Of a DNA stretch of 64,000 nt, positions 1 through 9,457 are shown one piece after another. Source of the stretch: Caenispirillum bisanense (GTDB lineage: Bacteria > Pseudomonadota > Alphaproteobacteria > Rhodospirillales > Rhodospirillaceae). The stretch's first letter is position 1; each line of letters opens with the position of its first letter. The stretch is taken from positions 62,001 to 126,000 of the forward strand of contig NZ_BAAAEP010000001.1 of the NCBI RefSeq assembly GCF_039523075.1, given 5' to 3'. A program made the translations under genes and the position numbers. The notes beneath the pieces were generated by a model that did no database searches, was not told the origin of the DNA, and saw only the letters and a program-made list of their open reading frames with translations.

Positions 1-2
1 AT

Positions 3-3000
3 ACCTCCGTCCGGCTGTTCGTGGTCGATGCCGCCTACATCGCCGCCAACCCCGACCTCGGCCGCACCCTCAACTACCTGCCGTCGGCCCAGCCCGGCCA
101 GTACGACACCCCCGCCGGCTTCAACCTGGCCCCGGCCGGCGACGGCCCGCAGCTGCCGGGGCAGACGGCGCCCGGCACGCCCGGTCAGCCGCAGACCGGC
201 GGCCAGATGCCGGCCACCGGCTCCGGTGGCGGCTTCGAGTCAGTCGGGCCGGTGCGCGTCACTCTCGGCGCCGACCAGCTGCGCGAGATCCTCGGCCAGC
301 GGCTGAACGTCGGCGAGAAGGACCTGACCAACATCGTGTCGGTCATCCGCACCCTGGAGCCGGTGCGCAGCGAGCTGCCGCCGGTGCTGACGCCGACGGC
401 ACCGGCCCAGACCGGCGCCCCGTCCGTGGCCGAACCGTCGCCGACCACGCCGGTGGTTACGGCCCCGCCGCCGCCCACCGCCCCGACCACCCCCAGCACA
501 CCCACCACCCCGCCGCCGACTACGGGCGGCGGTGGTAGTGGTGGCGGCAGCACCGTCACCCTCACCGGCCGGGTGATCGACCCCTACGTCTACGGCGCCA
601 AGGTGTTTGCCGACGCCAACGGCAACGGCAGCTGGGATGCCGGCGAGGCCTATGGCTACACCGATATGAGCGGCCATTTCTCGCTGACCGTCTCGGCCCT
701 CACGCAGCTTGCCACCTACGGCGGCACCGACACCATGACCGGAGTCGGGCTGCACTTCTCGCTGATGGCGCCGGCCGGCTCCACCGTCGTCACGCCGCTG
801 ACCACCATGATGCAGGCGCTGATGGCGGCCAACCCGTCGCTCACCCGCGCCCAGGCGCAGGAAAGCGTGCTGCAGATGGTCGGCCTGTCGACCGCCGCCA
901 TCGGCGGGCTCGACATCACCACCGTCAACCCGCTGGCGCTGATGGAGGCCGGCAGCAGCGCCGCCGCCGCCCTGGTGGCGGCCGGCATCCAGACCGCCAA
1001 CGTGTTTGCCATGGTGGCGGCGCTCAACCCCGGCAGCGGCGTCAACGCCGCGCTGGCCGCCGCCGTGGTCGCCAACGCCGGCACCCCCGGCCTGTTCACC
1101 AGCGCCGGCGCCGCGTCGGCCCTGGCCTCCTTCCTCATCGCCGCCGCCGGCCTGTCGCCCGACGACGCCACCGCCCTGGCCGGCATCCTGCAAAGCCTGA
1201 ATGCCGCCGTCGACCCGTCGCAGGGGCTTGACCAGATGGTGCGGGTGGCCATAGTCGCCCAGTCAGAGGCCACCGACGTGGTGGCGGAATCCCTGGGTAA
1301 TCTTGCCTCGGTCGCGGGCGAGTTCTCCGGCACCAACCTGACGGACAAGGTGGCGGCCGCCAGCCCGTGGGTGACCCTGACCGGATCGTCGGTCACCGGC
1401 ACCGACGGCCGCAGCCACATCATCATCGGCACCGGCGGCAACGACACCCTGATCGGCGCCGACCGCCCTGACCGCATCACCGGCGGCGACGGCCACGACC
1501 TGCTGCGCGGCATGGGCGGCGCCGATACCCTGGACGGCGGCGCCGGCAACGACACCCTGGAAGGCGGCAACGGCGCCGACATGCTGTTCGGCGGCGACGG
1601 CGACGACGTGCTGCGCCCCTTCGGCGCCGACACCACCCCCGGCAGCAGCCCCGACCTGGTGGTCGGCGGCGCCGGCATCGACACCCTGGACCTGGCCGGC
1701 TACGGCACCGGCGTGATGGTGACCCTTGGCCTCTACGCCTCCTATGACGGCTATGTCGGCGAGGTGATGTGGCTCGACATCCCCATCGCCACTCTGATCG
1801 GCATGGAACGGGTGATCGGCACCGCCTACAACGACATCCTCACCGGCCTCGGCTACGACGGCATGGGCTACTGGGGCGAGGGCCCGTCCCCCAACGACAC
1901 CCTGGAGGGCGGCGCCGGCGACGACACCTACATCCTCACCGCCGGCAACGACGTCATCATCGCCGGCCAGGGCCACGATACCGTGGTGGCCTGGACCTCT
2001 ACCGACAGCTGGAACGGCAAGACCAGCGGCGTCGACATCACCGGCGCCACCCGCTCCGGCTCCGACCTGCTGCTGCAGACCCACAGCTACGACCGCGCCT
2101 CCGATTACGTCGTCACCGTCCGCAACGCCTTCGGCAGCGGCGACCTGTCGGTGAAGTTCGACATCGACGGCGTCGACCGTACCGTGCGGCTGCTGCAGAC
2201 CACCCTCGGCCAGACCTCCATCTCCGGCAGCGGCGATTTCGTCGGCGACCTCATCGTCGGCAGCGACCTCGCCGAGTTCATCATGGAGGTGGAGGAATAC
2301 GGCGGTTCCGGTGACGACATCATCTTCGGCAACGGCGGCAATGACACCATCCACGCCGGCGGCGGCCACGACTGGATCCACGGCGGCACCGGCAACGACC
2401 TGCTCTACGGCGAGCACGGCAACGACACCCTGATCGGCGGCAGCGGTGCCGACACCCTCTACGGCGGCTCGGGCAATGACCTGCTGTGGCTGGACCCGGA
2501 AGACACCCTGTTCGGCGGCACCGGCACCGACCTCATCGGCCTCAAGCAGAGCCTGATGGGCACCAGCACCGTCAACCTCGCCACCCTGCTGCCGCACCTC
2601 GCCTTCGCCCGCGGCATGGAAGGGGTGCTGCTGGACGGCCAGGGCATGGCGCTGCAGGTCAGCAACGACGCCCTGGTGACCCTGGCGAGCCAGTGGGGCG
2701 GCTCTTACACCCTGATCGTGCACGGCGGCAGCGGTACCAGCCTGCAGGCGGCCGGCGTCGGCGACGACGGCTGGGATTTCGTCAGCTCCTACGACCTGGA
2801 CGGCGTCTGGGTACGCCAGCTGCACAAGTCGGTCGACGGCATTTCCCTCACCCTGCTGGTGGAGGACGGGGTCGACACCAGCGCCCTCACCACCGGCGGT
2901 GGCAACGGCGGCCCCGCCATCAGCTGGGTCGCCGGCGGCATGGGGCTCTGGAGCAACGCCGCCAACTGGGACGGCGGCGTGGTGCCCGGCGACGGCGACA

Positions 3001-3653
3001 GCGTGACCTTCGGCATCGAAGCCGGCGGCACCTATGACCTGCACTCATCCATCACCCTCGACACCCTGGTGCTGCGCACCTTCGCTAGCCTGACCGTTTC
3101 CGGCGCCTCCATGGGGGCACAGGTGCTGGAGCTGGAAGGCGGCCTGAGCGTCGGGGCAGGCCTGACCTTCAACGCCCACACCCTGAACTGGCAGGGCGGT
3201 GCCATCGCCGGCGACGGCCAGGTGATCAGCCACGATGTCACCTTCGGCTCCGATGGCAGCCTGCGGCTGGACGGCTACCTGCGGCTGACCGGTGACATCT
3301 GGATCAACGGCGAAACCACGTTCACGGGCGACGGCACGCTGAACCTGAACGGCAACATGCTGACGCTCGACCTGGACGGGGACACGCCCTACCAGTTCAC
3401 CAACTTCGGCAGCATCGGCGTGCAAAACGTGCTCCGCCTCAGCTTCGAGGACAGCGAGGCCAACACCATCCTGATGGACGAAACCATCGTCAACCGCTTC
3501 GGCGGCGAGTTGCGGGTGAAGCTGGATCCCGACGACACCCTGCTGCTGGACGGCTTCGTCGAGGATCCCGATACCATCGATCCTGAGGGTTATACGATCT
3601 ACGTCCACGATGACGGCGCCAAGTTGCTGGTGTCGGGCGGGATAGTGGGGTGA
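3..3653 (+). CDS. RTX-type calcium-binding repeat protein, 5'-truncated
   Basis: Large secreted or surface protein whose reading frame is open to the first base of the window, so the N-terminus is missing; about 1,217 residues are visible. In order it has a short N-terminal piece, a Pro/Thr-rich linker with a Gly/Ser run (around residues 130-190), a segment with the motif ADANGNGSWDAGE, an Ala-rich helical stretch, and two blocks of glycine/aspartate nonapeptides (GGxGxDxL type, about 1,420-1,620 and 2,310-2,510 nt). The C-terminal region has a WSNAANWDGG motif seen in beta-helical passenger domains. RTX repeats bind calcium and usually accompany type I secretion, but no transporter gene is in view. 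The exact function (adhesin, S-layer or biofilm protein) cannot be told. Confidence 0.85.
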   Translation, partial: TSVRLFVVDAAYIAANPDLGRTLNYLPSAQPGQYDTPAGFNLAPAGDGPQLPGQTAPGTPGQPQTGGQMPATGSGGGFESVGPVRVTLGADQLREILGQRLNVGEKDLTNIVSVIRTLEPVRSELPPVLTPTAPAQTGAPSVAEPSPTTPVVTAPPPPTAPTTPSTPTTPPPTTGGGGSGGGSTVTLTGRVIDPYVYGAKVFADANGNGSWDAGEAYGYTDMSGHFSLTVSALTQLATYGGTDTMTGVGLHFSLMAPAGSTVVTPLTTMMQALMAANPSLTRAQAQESVLQMVGLSTAAIGGLDITTVNPLALMEAGSSAAAALVAAGIQTANVFAMVAALNPGSGVNAALAAAVVANAGTPGLFTSAGAASALASFLIAAAGLSPDDATALAGILQSLNAAVDPSQGLDQMVRVAIVAQSEATDVVAESLGNLASVAGEFSGTNLTDKVAAASPWVTLTGSSVTGTDGRSHIIIGTGGNDTLIGADRPDRITGGDGHDLLRGMGGADTLDGGAGNDTLEGGNGADMLFGGDGDDVLRPFGADTTPGSSPDLVVGGAGIDTLDLAGYGTGVMVTLGLYASYDGYVGEVMWLDIPIATLIGMERVIGTAYNDILTGLGYDGMGYWGEGPSPNDTLEGGAGDDTYILTAGNDVIIAGQGHDTVVAWTSTDSWNGKTSGVDITGATRSGSDLLLQTHSYDRASDYVVTVRNAFGSGDLSVKFDIDGVDRTVRLLQTTLGQTSISGSGDFVGDLIVGSDLAEFIMEVEEYGGSGDDIIFGNGGNDTIHAGGGHDWIHGGTGNDLLYGEHGNDTLIGGSGADTLYGGSGNDLLWLDPEDTLFGGTGTDLIGLKQSLMGTSTVNLATLLPHLAFARGMEGVLLDGQGMALQVSNDALVTLASQWGGSYTLIVHGGSGTSLQAAGVGDDGWDFVSSYDLDGVWVRQLHKSVDGISLTLLVEDGVDTSALTTGGGNGGPAISWVAGGMGLWSNAANWDGGVVPGDGDSVTFGIEAGGTYDLHSSITLDTLVLRTFASLTVSGASMGAQVLELEGGLSVGAGLTFNAHTLNWQGGAIAGDGQVISHDVTFGSDGSLRLDGYLRLTGDIWINGETTFTGDGTLNLNGNMLTLDLDGDTPYQFTNFGSIGVQNVLRLSFEDSEANTILMDETIVNRFGGELRVKLDPDDTLLLDGFVEDPDTIDPEGYTIYVHDDGAKLLVSGGIVG

Positions 3654-3735
3654 TCTGACCCGGTGGTGGCGCCGCCGCGGCGGAGGCCCTATGCTGCCGG
3701 CAACCGCCTGCCCACGCCCCGGAGGATGCCGCCCC

Positions 3736-5159
3736 GTGTCGAGCCCGCCCGAGCCCGCCGCCGCCCGCCCGCTGACCACCCCGGCGGTGGCGCCGCCGCC
3801 CCGCCGGTCGGCAACCGTGGCCTGGTGCCTGTATGACTGGGCCAACTCCGCCTATCCGACCGTCATCGCCACCTTCGTCTTCGCCGCCTACTTCACCCGC
3901 GGCATCGCCCCCGACGAGATCGTCGCCACCACCGCCTGGGGCCATGCCATGGCCGCCTCCGGCCTGCTGATCGCCCTGCTGGCGCCGGTGCTGGGGGCGG
4001 TGGCCGACCAGACCGGGCGGCGCAAGCCGTGGCTGGCCGGCTTCACCCTGGTGTGCATCGTCTGCTCCGGCCTGCTGTGGTTCGCCGCCCCCGACCCGAG
4101 CTGGATGCTCTACGCCCTGGTGCTGGTGGCGCTGTCCAATGCTGCCTTCGAGCTGGGCATGGCGTTCTACAACGCCATGCTGCCCGACGTCACGCGGCCG
4201 GAGCGCATGGGCCGCGTCTCCGGCTGGGCGTGGGGCCTCGGCTATGCCGGCGGGCTGCTGTGCCTGGTGATCGCGCTCAAGGTCTTCGTGCAGGCCGACC
4301 CGCCGCCCTTCGGCCTCGACCCGGCGCAGGCGGAGCCGGTGCGGGCGACGGTGGTGCTGGTGGCGGTGTGGTATGCGCTGTTCGCCTGGCCGCTGTTCGT
4401 CTTCGTGCCCGACCGCCCGCGCGCCGCCGGCGCCGCCATCAAGGAAATGGCCGACAAGTCCTACATGGACGCCTNNNNNNNNNNCACCCCCGCCCGCGCC
4501 CCGCCGGCCCCCCCACCCTGCAGGTGGCGCGCAAGGCGGTGCGGGAGCTGTGGGCGACCCTGAAGGCGCTGAAGCAGTTCGGCCCGGTGCCGCGCTTCCT
4601 GCTGGCCCACATGATCTATACCGACGGCCTCAACACCCTGTTCGCCTTCGGCGGCATCTACGCCGCCGGCACCTTCGGCATGAGCTTTTCCGAGATCATC
4701 GTCTTCGGCATCGCCATGAACGTCTCCGCCGGCCTGGGGGCGGCCCTGTTCGGCTGGACCGACGACCGCCTGGGGCCGAAGCGCACCATCACCATCGGCC
4801 TGATCGGCATGAGCGTGTTCGGCGCCTCCATCCTGGTGGTGCGGGATGTGGCGCTGTTCTGGCCGCTGGCGCTGGCCATGGGCCTGTTCTTCGGCCCGGT
4901 GCAGGCCTCCAGCCGCTCGCTCATGGCCCGCCTGTCGCCGCCGGAGGTGCGCAACGAGCTGTTCGGCCTCTATGCCGTCTCGGGCAAGGTCACGGCCTTC
5001 CTCGGCCCGCTGGTGGTGGCCTGGGCGACGGCGCTGGCCGACAGCCAGCGCGTCGGCATGGCGACCATCCTGGTGTTCCTGCTCGGCGGCCTGTGGCTGT
5101 TGCGCACCGTGCCGGCCGTGCGCGACCCGGCGCTGGAGCGGGTGGCACTCGGCGGATGA
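3736..5159 (+). CDS. MFS transporter, UMF1/Atg22-like family, interrupted by assembly gap
   Basis: Polytopic inner-membrane transporter. The N-terminal half carries the family-typical WCLYDWANSAYPTVI segment and a GAVADQTGRRKPW loop between helices 2 and 3. The C-terminal half continues after the gap with LLAHMIYTDGLNTLFAFGG. A GTG at 3736 is preceded by GGAGGA 9 nt upstream, which is better than the ATG at 3691. The two halves lie in different frames as deposited, so the true gap length should be 2 modulo 3. The substrate is unknown. The two parts together give about 470 residues, a normal length for the family, so the gene is probably intact in the organism. Confidence 0.85.
4475..4484. other. 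assembly gap (10 N)
   Basis: Ten undetermined bases inside the MFS transporter gene. Coding frame 1 on the left does not join the frame on the right with exactly ten bases, so the run is a placeholder and not a measured length. C-rich sequence follows directly. Confidence 0.98.
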
Positions 5160-5372
5160 AGACCCGGCGCCGGCCGCAGCGGGTGCGGGTGTGATAGAAA
5201 GAGGTATTGCAGAAATAACGGGCGGAAGCGGTACTTAAAGATGTGGCCGCTTCTGCCGCTTCCACTGATGGAAGGTTGCCCTTAAGACTTTCTTCGCTCT
5301 CCGGGACTAAGGTGACGACACTCCGCACCACTGGCGGAACCCCGTTACCTTCTGATTGACCCGGAGTCCCGT

Positions 5373-6566
5373 ATGCGTCCCCTCCGCATGGTGCTGGCGG
5401 CGTCGGTTGTGGCCCTGTCGGCCGCGCCTGCCCTGGCCGAAACGCCCCTGTTCGTCCTTGAGCCGACCTTCGTCCATCCCCAGAGCGGCGAGACGGTCAC
5501 CCGCCGCCTCACCTACCGCACCATCGGCGACCTGATCGACGGCGTCGAGATCAAGGCGCTGTCCAATGCCGTCGGTGCCGACCTGACCCAGGTCAGCCAG
5601 ATTTCCGGCGATGCCTACATCCGCGGCTTGCCCGCCACCATCGCCTATGACGGCACCGAGATCGTGCTGTCGGTGCCGGCCGCCGGCGTCGAACGCCGCT
5701 TCGGCACCACCGCCGCCGACCGCGATGCGGCGCAGGAGGAACTGGAAGCCTACTTCAAGGGCGAGGGCAACGAGACGCTCACCCGCATCCTGAAGGCCGC
5801 CGCCGCCCGCACCGCGTTTGACCCGGTGGCCGGCAATCCGTCGTCGCTGATGTCGCGCATGGTCGCCACCGTTCACGACAGCGGCACCCGCGTCGCGCCC
5901 GGCGCCGGCTTCTTCGCCGGCATCGGCGGGGACGGCATGCGGCTGAGCAGCGACGATGTGGAGGTCACCAGCGCCACCGTGCAGCCGACCATCGGCTACG
6001 GTTTCGCCAACGGCTGGACGCTGGCGCTCGACGCGCCGCTGACCTGGCAGCAGACGGAAAAGGCCGATACCTGGTCCGGCCACCTCAACCTCGGCCTGAC
6101 CGTGCCGGTGACCGAGGCGTGGAGCCTGACGCCGTCCGCCTTCGTCGGCGCTGTCGGGTCGGAGGATCTGGGGGCCGGTGCGGTGCTCACCGGCGGCGGC
6201 CTCACCAGCCGCTACGAACGCCCGCTGACCGACCGCTTCAGCCTGGTGCTGGGCAACACGGTCGCGGTGGTGACGACGGTGCCGGTCAGCGTCGGTGACT
6301 ACGAGGTCGACTACGACCTGACCAACGTGGTGGCCCGCAACGGCCTGACCGGCGTCTACGACACCGGCGTGGAGGCCCTGGGGGCGCCGCTGAAACTGTC
6401 GCTCGGCATCACCGACACCCGCTTCTTCGGCGACGACCTCTACAGCGACGCCTATGAAGAGGTCACCTTCGGCGTTTCCGCCGGCCGCGCCGCCGCCAGC
6501 ATCGGCGCCATCTTCGGCGACGGCGACATTTCCGGCGTCACCGGCAAGGTGCGCCTGACCTTCTGA
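5373..6566 (+). CDS. putative outer-membrane beta-barrel protein
   Basis: Protein of 397 residues with a clear Sec signal peptide (basic start, hydrophobic core, cleavage after ALA near residue 22). After a helical and charged N-terminal half (about residues 30-165), the C-terminal half alternates aromatic and polar residues (for example IGYGFANGWTLALDAPLTW) and ends in Phe, as outer-membrane barrels do. I do not recognise the family. It is monocistronic: 213 nt separate it from the MFS gene and a strong terminator follows. The upstream spacer has an imperfect inverted repeat (5221-5231 with 5247-5257) of unknown role. An autotransporter-like or porin-like role is inference. Confidence 0.75.
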   Translation: MRPLRMVLAASVVALSAAPALAETPLFVLEPTFVHPQSGETVTRRLTYRTIGDLIDGVEIKALSNAVGADLTQVSQISGDAYIRGLPATIAYDGTEIVLSVPAAGVERRFGTTAADRDAAQEELEAYFKGEGNETLTRILKAAAARTAFDPVAGNPSSLMSRMVATVHDSGTRVAPGAGFFAGIGGDGMRLSSDDVEVTSATVQPTIGYGFANGWTLALDAPLTWQQTEKADTWSGHLNLGLTVPVTEAWSLTPSAFVGAVGSEDLGAGAVLTGGGLTSRYERPLTDRFSLVLGNTVAVVTTVPVSVGDYEVDYDLTNVVARNGLTGVYDTGVEALGAPLKLSLGITDTRFFGDDLYSDAYEEVTFGVSAGRAAASIGAIFGDGDISGVTGKVRLTF

Positions 6567-6604
6567 GTACTGATCCGCGCCACACCTTGGGGGAGGGGCG
6601 GGAT

Positions 6605-6637
6605 GGGGCGGAGCCGGGGGGCTCCGCCCCATTTTTT
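6605..6637 (+). terminator. rho-independent terminator
   Basis: Perfect 11-bp stem (GGGGCGGAGCC, 6605-6615, with its complement at 6620-6630), a GGGG loop, then A and six T. It ends transcription of the outer-membrane protein gene. The 3' side runs straight into the purH remnant. Confidence 0.92.
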
Positions 6638-6639
6638 CG

Positions 6640-6787
6640 TCGGCCGCCTTGATCACTTCGTCGTCGCCTATGGAGCCGCCGGCTGGATCACCGCCGTCGC
6701 CCCCGCCTCGGTGGCGGCCAGCAGGCCGTCGGCGGGGAAGAAGGCGTCCGACGTCACCACCGAGCCCACCCTCTGCGGGACGGCTCA
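6640..6787 (-). pseudogene. decayed C-terminal fragment of purH (AICAR transformylase/IMP cyclohydrolase)
   Basis: Read on the minus strand, this spacer encodes GSVVTSDAFFPADGLLAAT and then ATAVIQPA, followed after a one-base frameshift near 6675 by SIGDDEVIKAADE. This matches the conserved PurH C-terminus (SDAFFPF-DG, VIQPGGSIRDDEVI-AADE). The Phe after FFP is lost and the last dozen or so residues are absent. No start, no upstream domain and no intact frame remain. A functional purH must be elsewhere. This is a gene relic in the 324-nt stretch between 6567 and 6890, which otherwise holds only the terminator. Confidence 0.72.
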
Positions 6788-6890
6788 GGGTCTTACTACG
6801 TCGGGACGGTGGTGGTGTCGCGGGCCGGGCCCTATGATGGAGGACATCTACACCCATCGCCGCATCCCTCCGGTTCCGAAAGGTCAGGCC

Positions 6891-7268
6891 GTGACGTCTG
6901 AAACGACCCGCCTCAGCGGCAGAGTCCTCATCGCCGAGGACAACAAGGGCATCGCCTTCTTCTATGGGGCGGTGCTGGAAGATCTGGGGTACGAAGTGGT
7001 GGGTCTGGCCGCCACGGTGGCGGAGGCGGAGACCCTGGCGGCGTCGGTGGAGGCCGATCTGGCGCTGCTCGACATCCAGCTTGGCGACGGTCACAGCTAC
7101 GGCGCCGCGCGGGCCGCCGTGGAACGCGGCATGGCGGTGGTGTTCACCACCGGCTATGACGATCCGCCCGACATGCCGAGCGACCTGCGCGGCCTGCGCT
7201 GCCTGACCAAGCCGTTGTCCACCGATGATCTGAAGGCGGCGGTCCAGCGTTCGATCTCGGCGTCGTGA
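6891..7268 (+). CDS. single-domain response regulator (CheY-like receiver)
   Basis: Stand-alone phosphoreceiver of about 125 residues with no output domain. From a GTG start at 6891 it shows the acidic pair (AEDN), the phosphoacceptor Asp61 in LLDIQLG, the Thr in FTTGYD and the conserved Lys107 in LTKPL. An in-frame ATG at 6834 would add 19 residues outside the domain; the GTG with AAAGG upstream fits better. It lies just upstream of a hybrid histidine kinase in the same direction (57 nt apart), so the two probably form one phosphorelay. The input signal is unknown. Confidence 0.85.
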   Translation: MTSETTRLSGRVLIAEDNKGIAFFYGAVLEDLGYEVVGLAATVAEAETLAASVEADLALLDIQLGDGHSYGAARAAVERGMAVVFTTGYDDPPDMPSDLRGLRCLTKPLSTDDLKAAVQRSISAS

Positions 7269-7325
7269 GGGTGGCCGCGGTCGCTCCGCAACGCCCGGCC
7301 CCCAGGCGGCGTAGATGCTGCCGCA

Positions 7326-9449
7326 ATGGATGATGGCATGACCGATTTTCCGGCACAGGCTGCCGGCCCCGTCGATGCTCCCAGCTTCCTGTCCGGCGGC
7401 GGGGAGATGGGCGCGCGCATGCGCAGCCACGACTGGAGCCGCTCCCCCCTCGGCGACCCGCACGGCTGGCCGCCGAGCCTGCGGTCGGTGGTCAGCCTGA
7501 TGCTGTCGTCGAAGTTTCCCATGTTCATCGCCTGGGGGCCGCAGCTCGGGTTTCTGTACAACGATGCCTATGCGCCGATCTTCGGGGTGAAGCATCCCCA
7601 CGCCCTCGGCCGCCCCTTTGCCGAGATCTGGTCGGAGATCTGGGGCGACATCCGCCCGCTGGTCGACCGCGCCCTGGCCGGCGAGGCCAGCTATCACGAA
7701 GACCTGCCGCTCATCATGCTGCGCAAGGGTTTCGAGGAGCAGACCTACTTCACCTTCTCCTACAGCCCGGTGCGTGACGATGCCGGCCATGTCGCCGGCC
7801 TGTTCTGCGCCTGCACGGAGACCACCCGCAAGGTGGTGGCGGAGCGTCATCTGGCGGCGGAAAGCGACCGCCTGCGCGAGCTGTTCCGCCAGGCGCCCGG
7901 CTTCATGGCGGTGCTGCGCGGGCCCGACCATGTGTTCGACCTCGCCAACGAGGCCTATCTGGAGCTGGTCGGCCGCCGCGACCTCATCGGCCGGCCGGTG
8001 CGCGAGGCGCTGCCGGAGGTGGAGGGGCAGGGGTTCTTTGAACTGCTCGACCGCGTCTACACCACCGGCGAGCCCTTCGTCGGCGAGGGGCTGATGGTCA
8101 AGGTGCGGCGGGCGCCGGCGGCGGCGCTTGAGGACCGCTTCATCACCTTCGTCTACCAGCCGGTGCGCGATGCCGACGGCGCCGTCGCCGGGGTGTTCGC
8201 CGAAGGCTACGACGTCACCGAAGCCAAGCGGGCGGAGGCGGAACTGCGCCGCCTCAACCAGACCCTGGAACAGCGCGTCAACGAACGCACCGCCGAGCGC
8301 GAGGCGGCGCTCGCCCAGCTTGCCCATGTGCAGAAGATGGAGACGGTGGGCCAGCTGACCGGCGGCGTGGCGCACGACTTCAACAACCTGCTGCAGGCCA
8401 TGGGCGGGGCGCTGGCGATGATCCAGCGCCGCACCCGCGAGCCCAGCGTGCAGCCGTTTATCGAGGCCGGGCAGCAGGCGGTCGACCGCGGCACCAAGCT
8501 GGTGCGTCAGCTGATGGGGTTCGCCCGCCAGGAGAGCCTGCAGCCGGAAGCCATCGACATTCCCCGCCGCATCGCCAACATGGCGGAGCTGCTGGACCGC
8601 GCCCTGCGCGCCGACATCCGCCTCGTCACCCGCTTTGCCGACGGCCTGTGGCCCATCGAGGTGGACCCGACCCAGTTCGAACTGGCGCTCATCAATCTGG
8701 CGGTCAATGCCCGCGATGCCATGCCCACCGGCGGCACGCTGGTGGTGGAAGCGGCCAACGTGCATCTGCCGGAGGGCCATGCCAGCGGCCTTGCCGGCGA
8801 CTACGTGCGGCTGTCGGTCACCGACACCGGCCTCGGCATGCCGCCGGAGGTGGCGGAGCACGCCTTCGAGCCGTTCTACACCACCAAGGAGGTCGGCAAG
8901 GGCTCCGGCCTCGGGCTGGCGCAGGTCTATGGTCTTAGCCGCCAGGCCGGCGGCACGGCGATGATCGACAGCACACCGGGCCGCGGCACCTCCATCGTCA
9001 TGCTGCTGCGCCGCTGCGACCGGGTGCCCGCCCCCGACACCAGCGTGGCCGGCGCCGTGCCGGCGGTGCGGCGGCAGGCGGCGGTGCTGCTGGTGGAGGA
9101 TGACCGGGTGGTGGCGACCACGGTGGCGGCGGCGCTGGAGGAGGTGGGCTATACCGTGCCCTGGGTCGGCACCGCCGACGAGGCGCTGTCGCGGCTGGCC
9201 GGCGGCGAGCAGTTCGACCTGCTGTTCAGCGACATCGTCATGCCCGGCCGGCTGAGCGGCATCGATCTGGCGCGGGCGGCGCGGCGGCTGCAGCCGTCCA
9301 TCGCCGTGGTGCTGACCAGCGGCTACAGCGAGCAGCTGGCCCAGGCGGAGCGGGAAACGGTGCTGCGCAAGCCCTACCGCATCGAGGATCTGGTCCGCAC
9401 CCTCGACGAGGCCCTGGCCCGCCGCGCCGACCAGCAGCAGGACGACTGA
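7326..9449 (+). CDS. PAS-PAS hybrid sensor histidine kinase with C-terminal receiver
   Basis: Protein of 707 residues without obvious membrane spans. Two PAS-like sensor segments (about residues 45-170 and 185-300) precede a short coiled coil. Next is a HisKA dimerisation domain with the phosphorylated His in GGVAHDFNNLL (His350), an HATPase domain with the N box (NLAVNARDAMP) and G boxes (DTGLGMP, GKGSGLGLAQVYG), and a receiver with Asp636 in FSDIVMPG and Lys in LRKPY. This layout is common in soluble alphaproteobacterial two-component hybrids. The upstream receiver-only protein is the likely partner. It ends 8 nt from the convergent permease gene. Confidence 0.92.
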   Translation: MDDGMTDFPAQAAGPVDAPSFLSGGGEMGARMRSHDWSRSPLGDPHGWPPSLRSVVSLMLSSKFPMFIAWGPQLGFLYNDAYAPIFGVKHPHALGRPFAEIWSEIWGDIRPLVDRALAGEASYHEDLPLIMLRKGFEEQTYFTFSYSPVRDDAGHVAGLFCACTETTRKVVAERHLAAESDRLRELFRQAPGFMAVLRGPDHVFDLANEAYLELVGRRDLIGRPVREALPEVEGQGFFELLDRVYTTGEPFVGEGLMVKVRRAPAAALEDRFITFVYQPVRDADGAVAGVFAEGYDVTEAKRAEAELRRLNQTLEQRVNERTAEREAALAQLAHVQKMETVGQLTGGVAHDFNNLLQAMGGALAMIQRRTREPSVQPFIEAGQQAVDRGTKLVRQLMGFARQESLQPEAIDIPRRIANMAELLDRALRADIRLVTRFADGLWPIEVDPTQFELALINLAVNARDAMPTGGTLVVEAANVHLPEGHASGLAGDYVRLSVTDTGLGMPPEVAEHAFEPFYTTKEVGKGSGLGLAQVYGLSRQAGGTAMIDSTPGRGTSIVMLLRRCDRVPAPDTSVAGAVPAVRRQAAVLLVEDDRVVATTVAAALEEVGYTVPWVGTADEALSRLAGGEQFDLLFSDIVMPGRLSGIDLARAARRLQPSIAVVLTSGYSEQLAQAERETVLRKPYRIEDLVRTLDEALARRADQQQDD

Positions 9450-9457
9450 CCGCGCCG

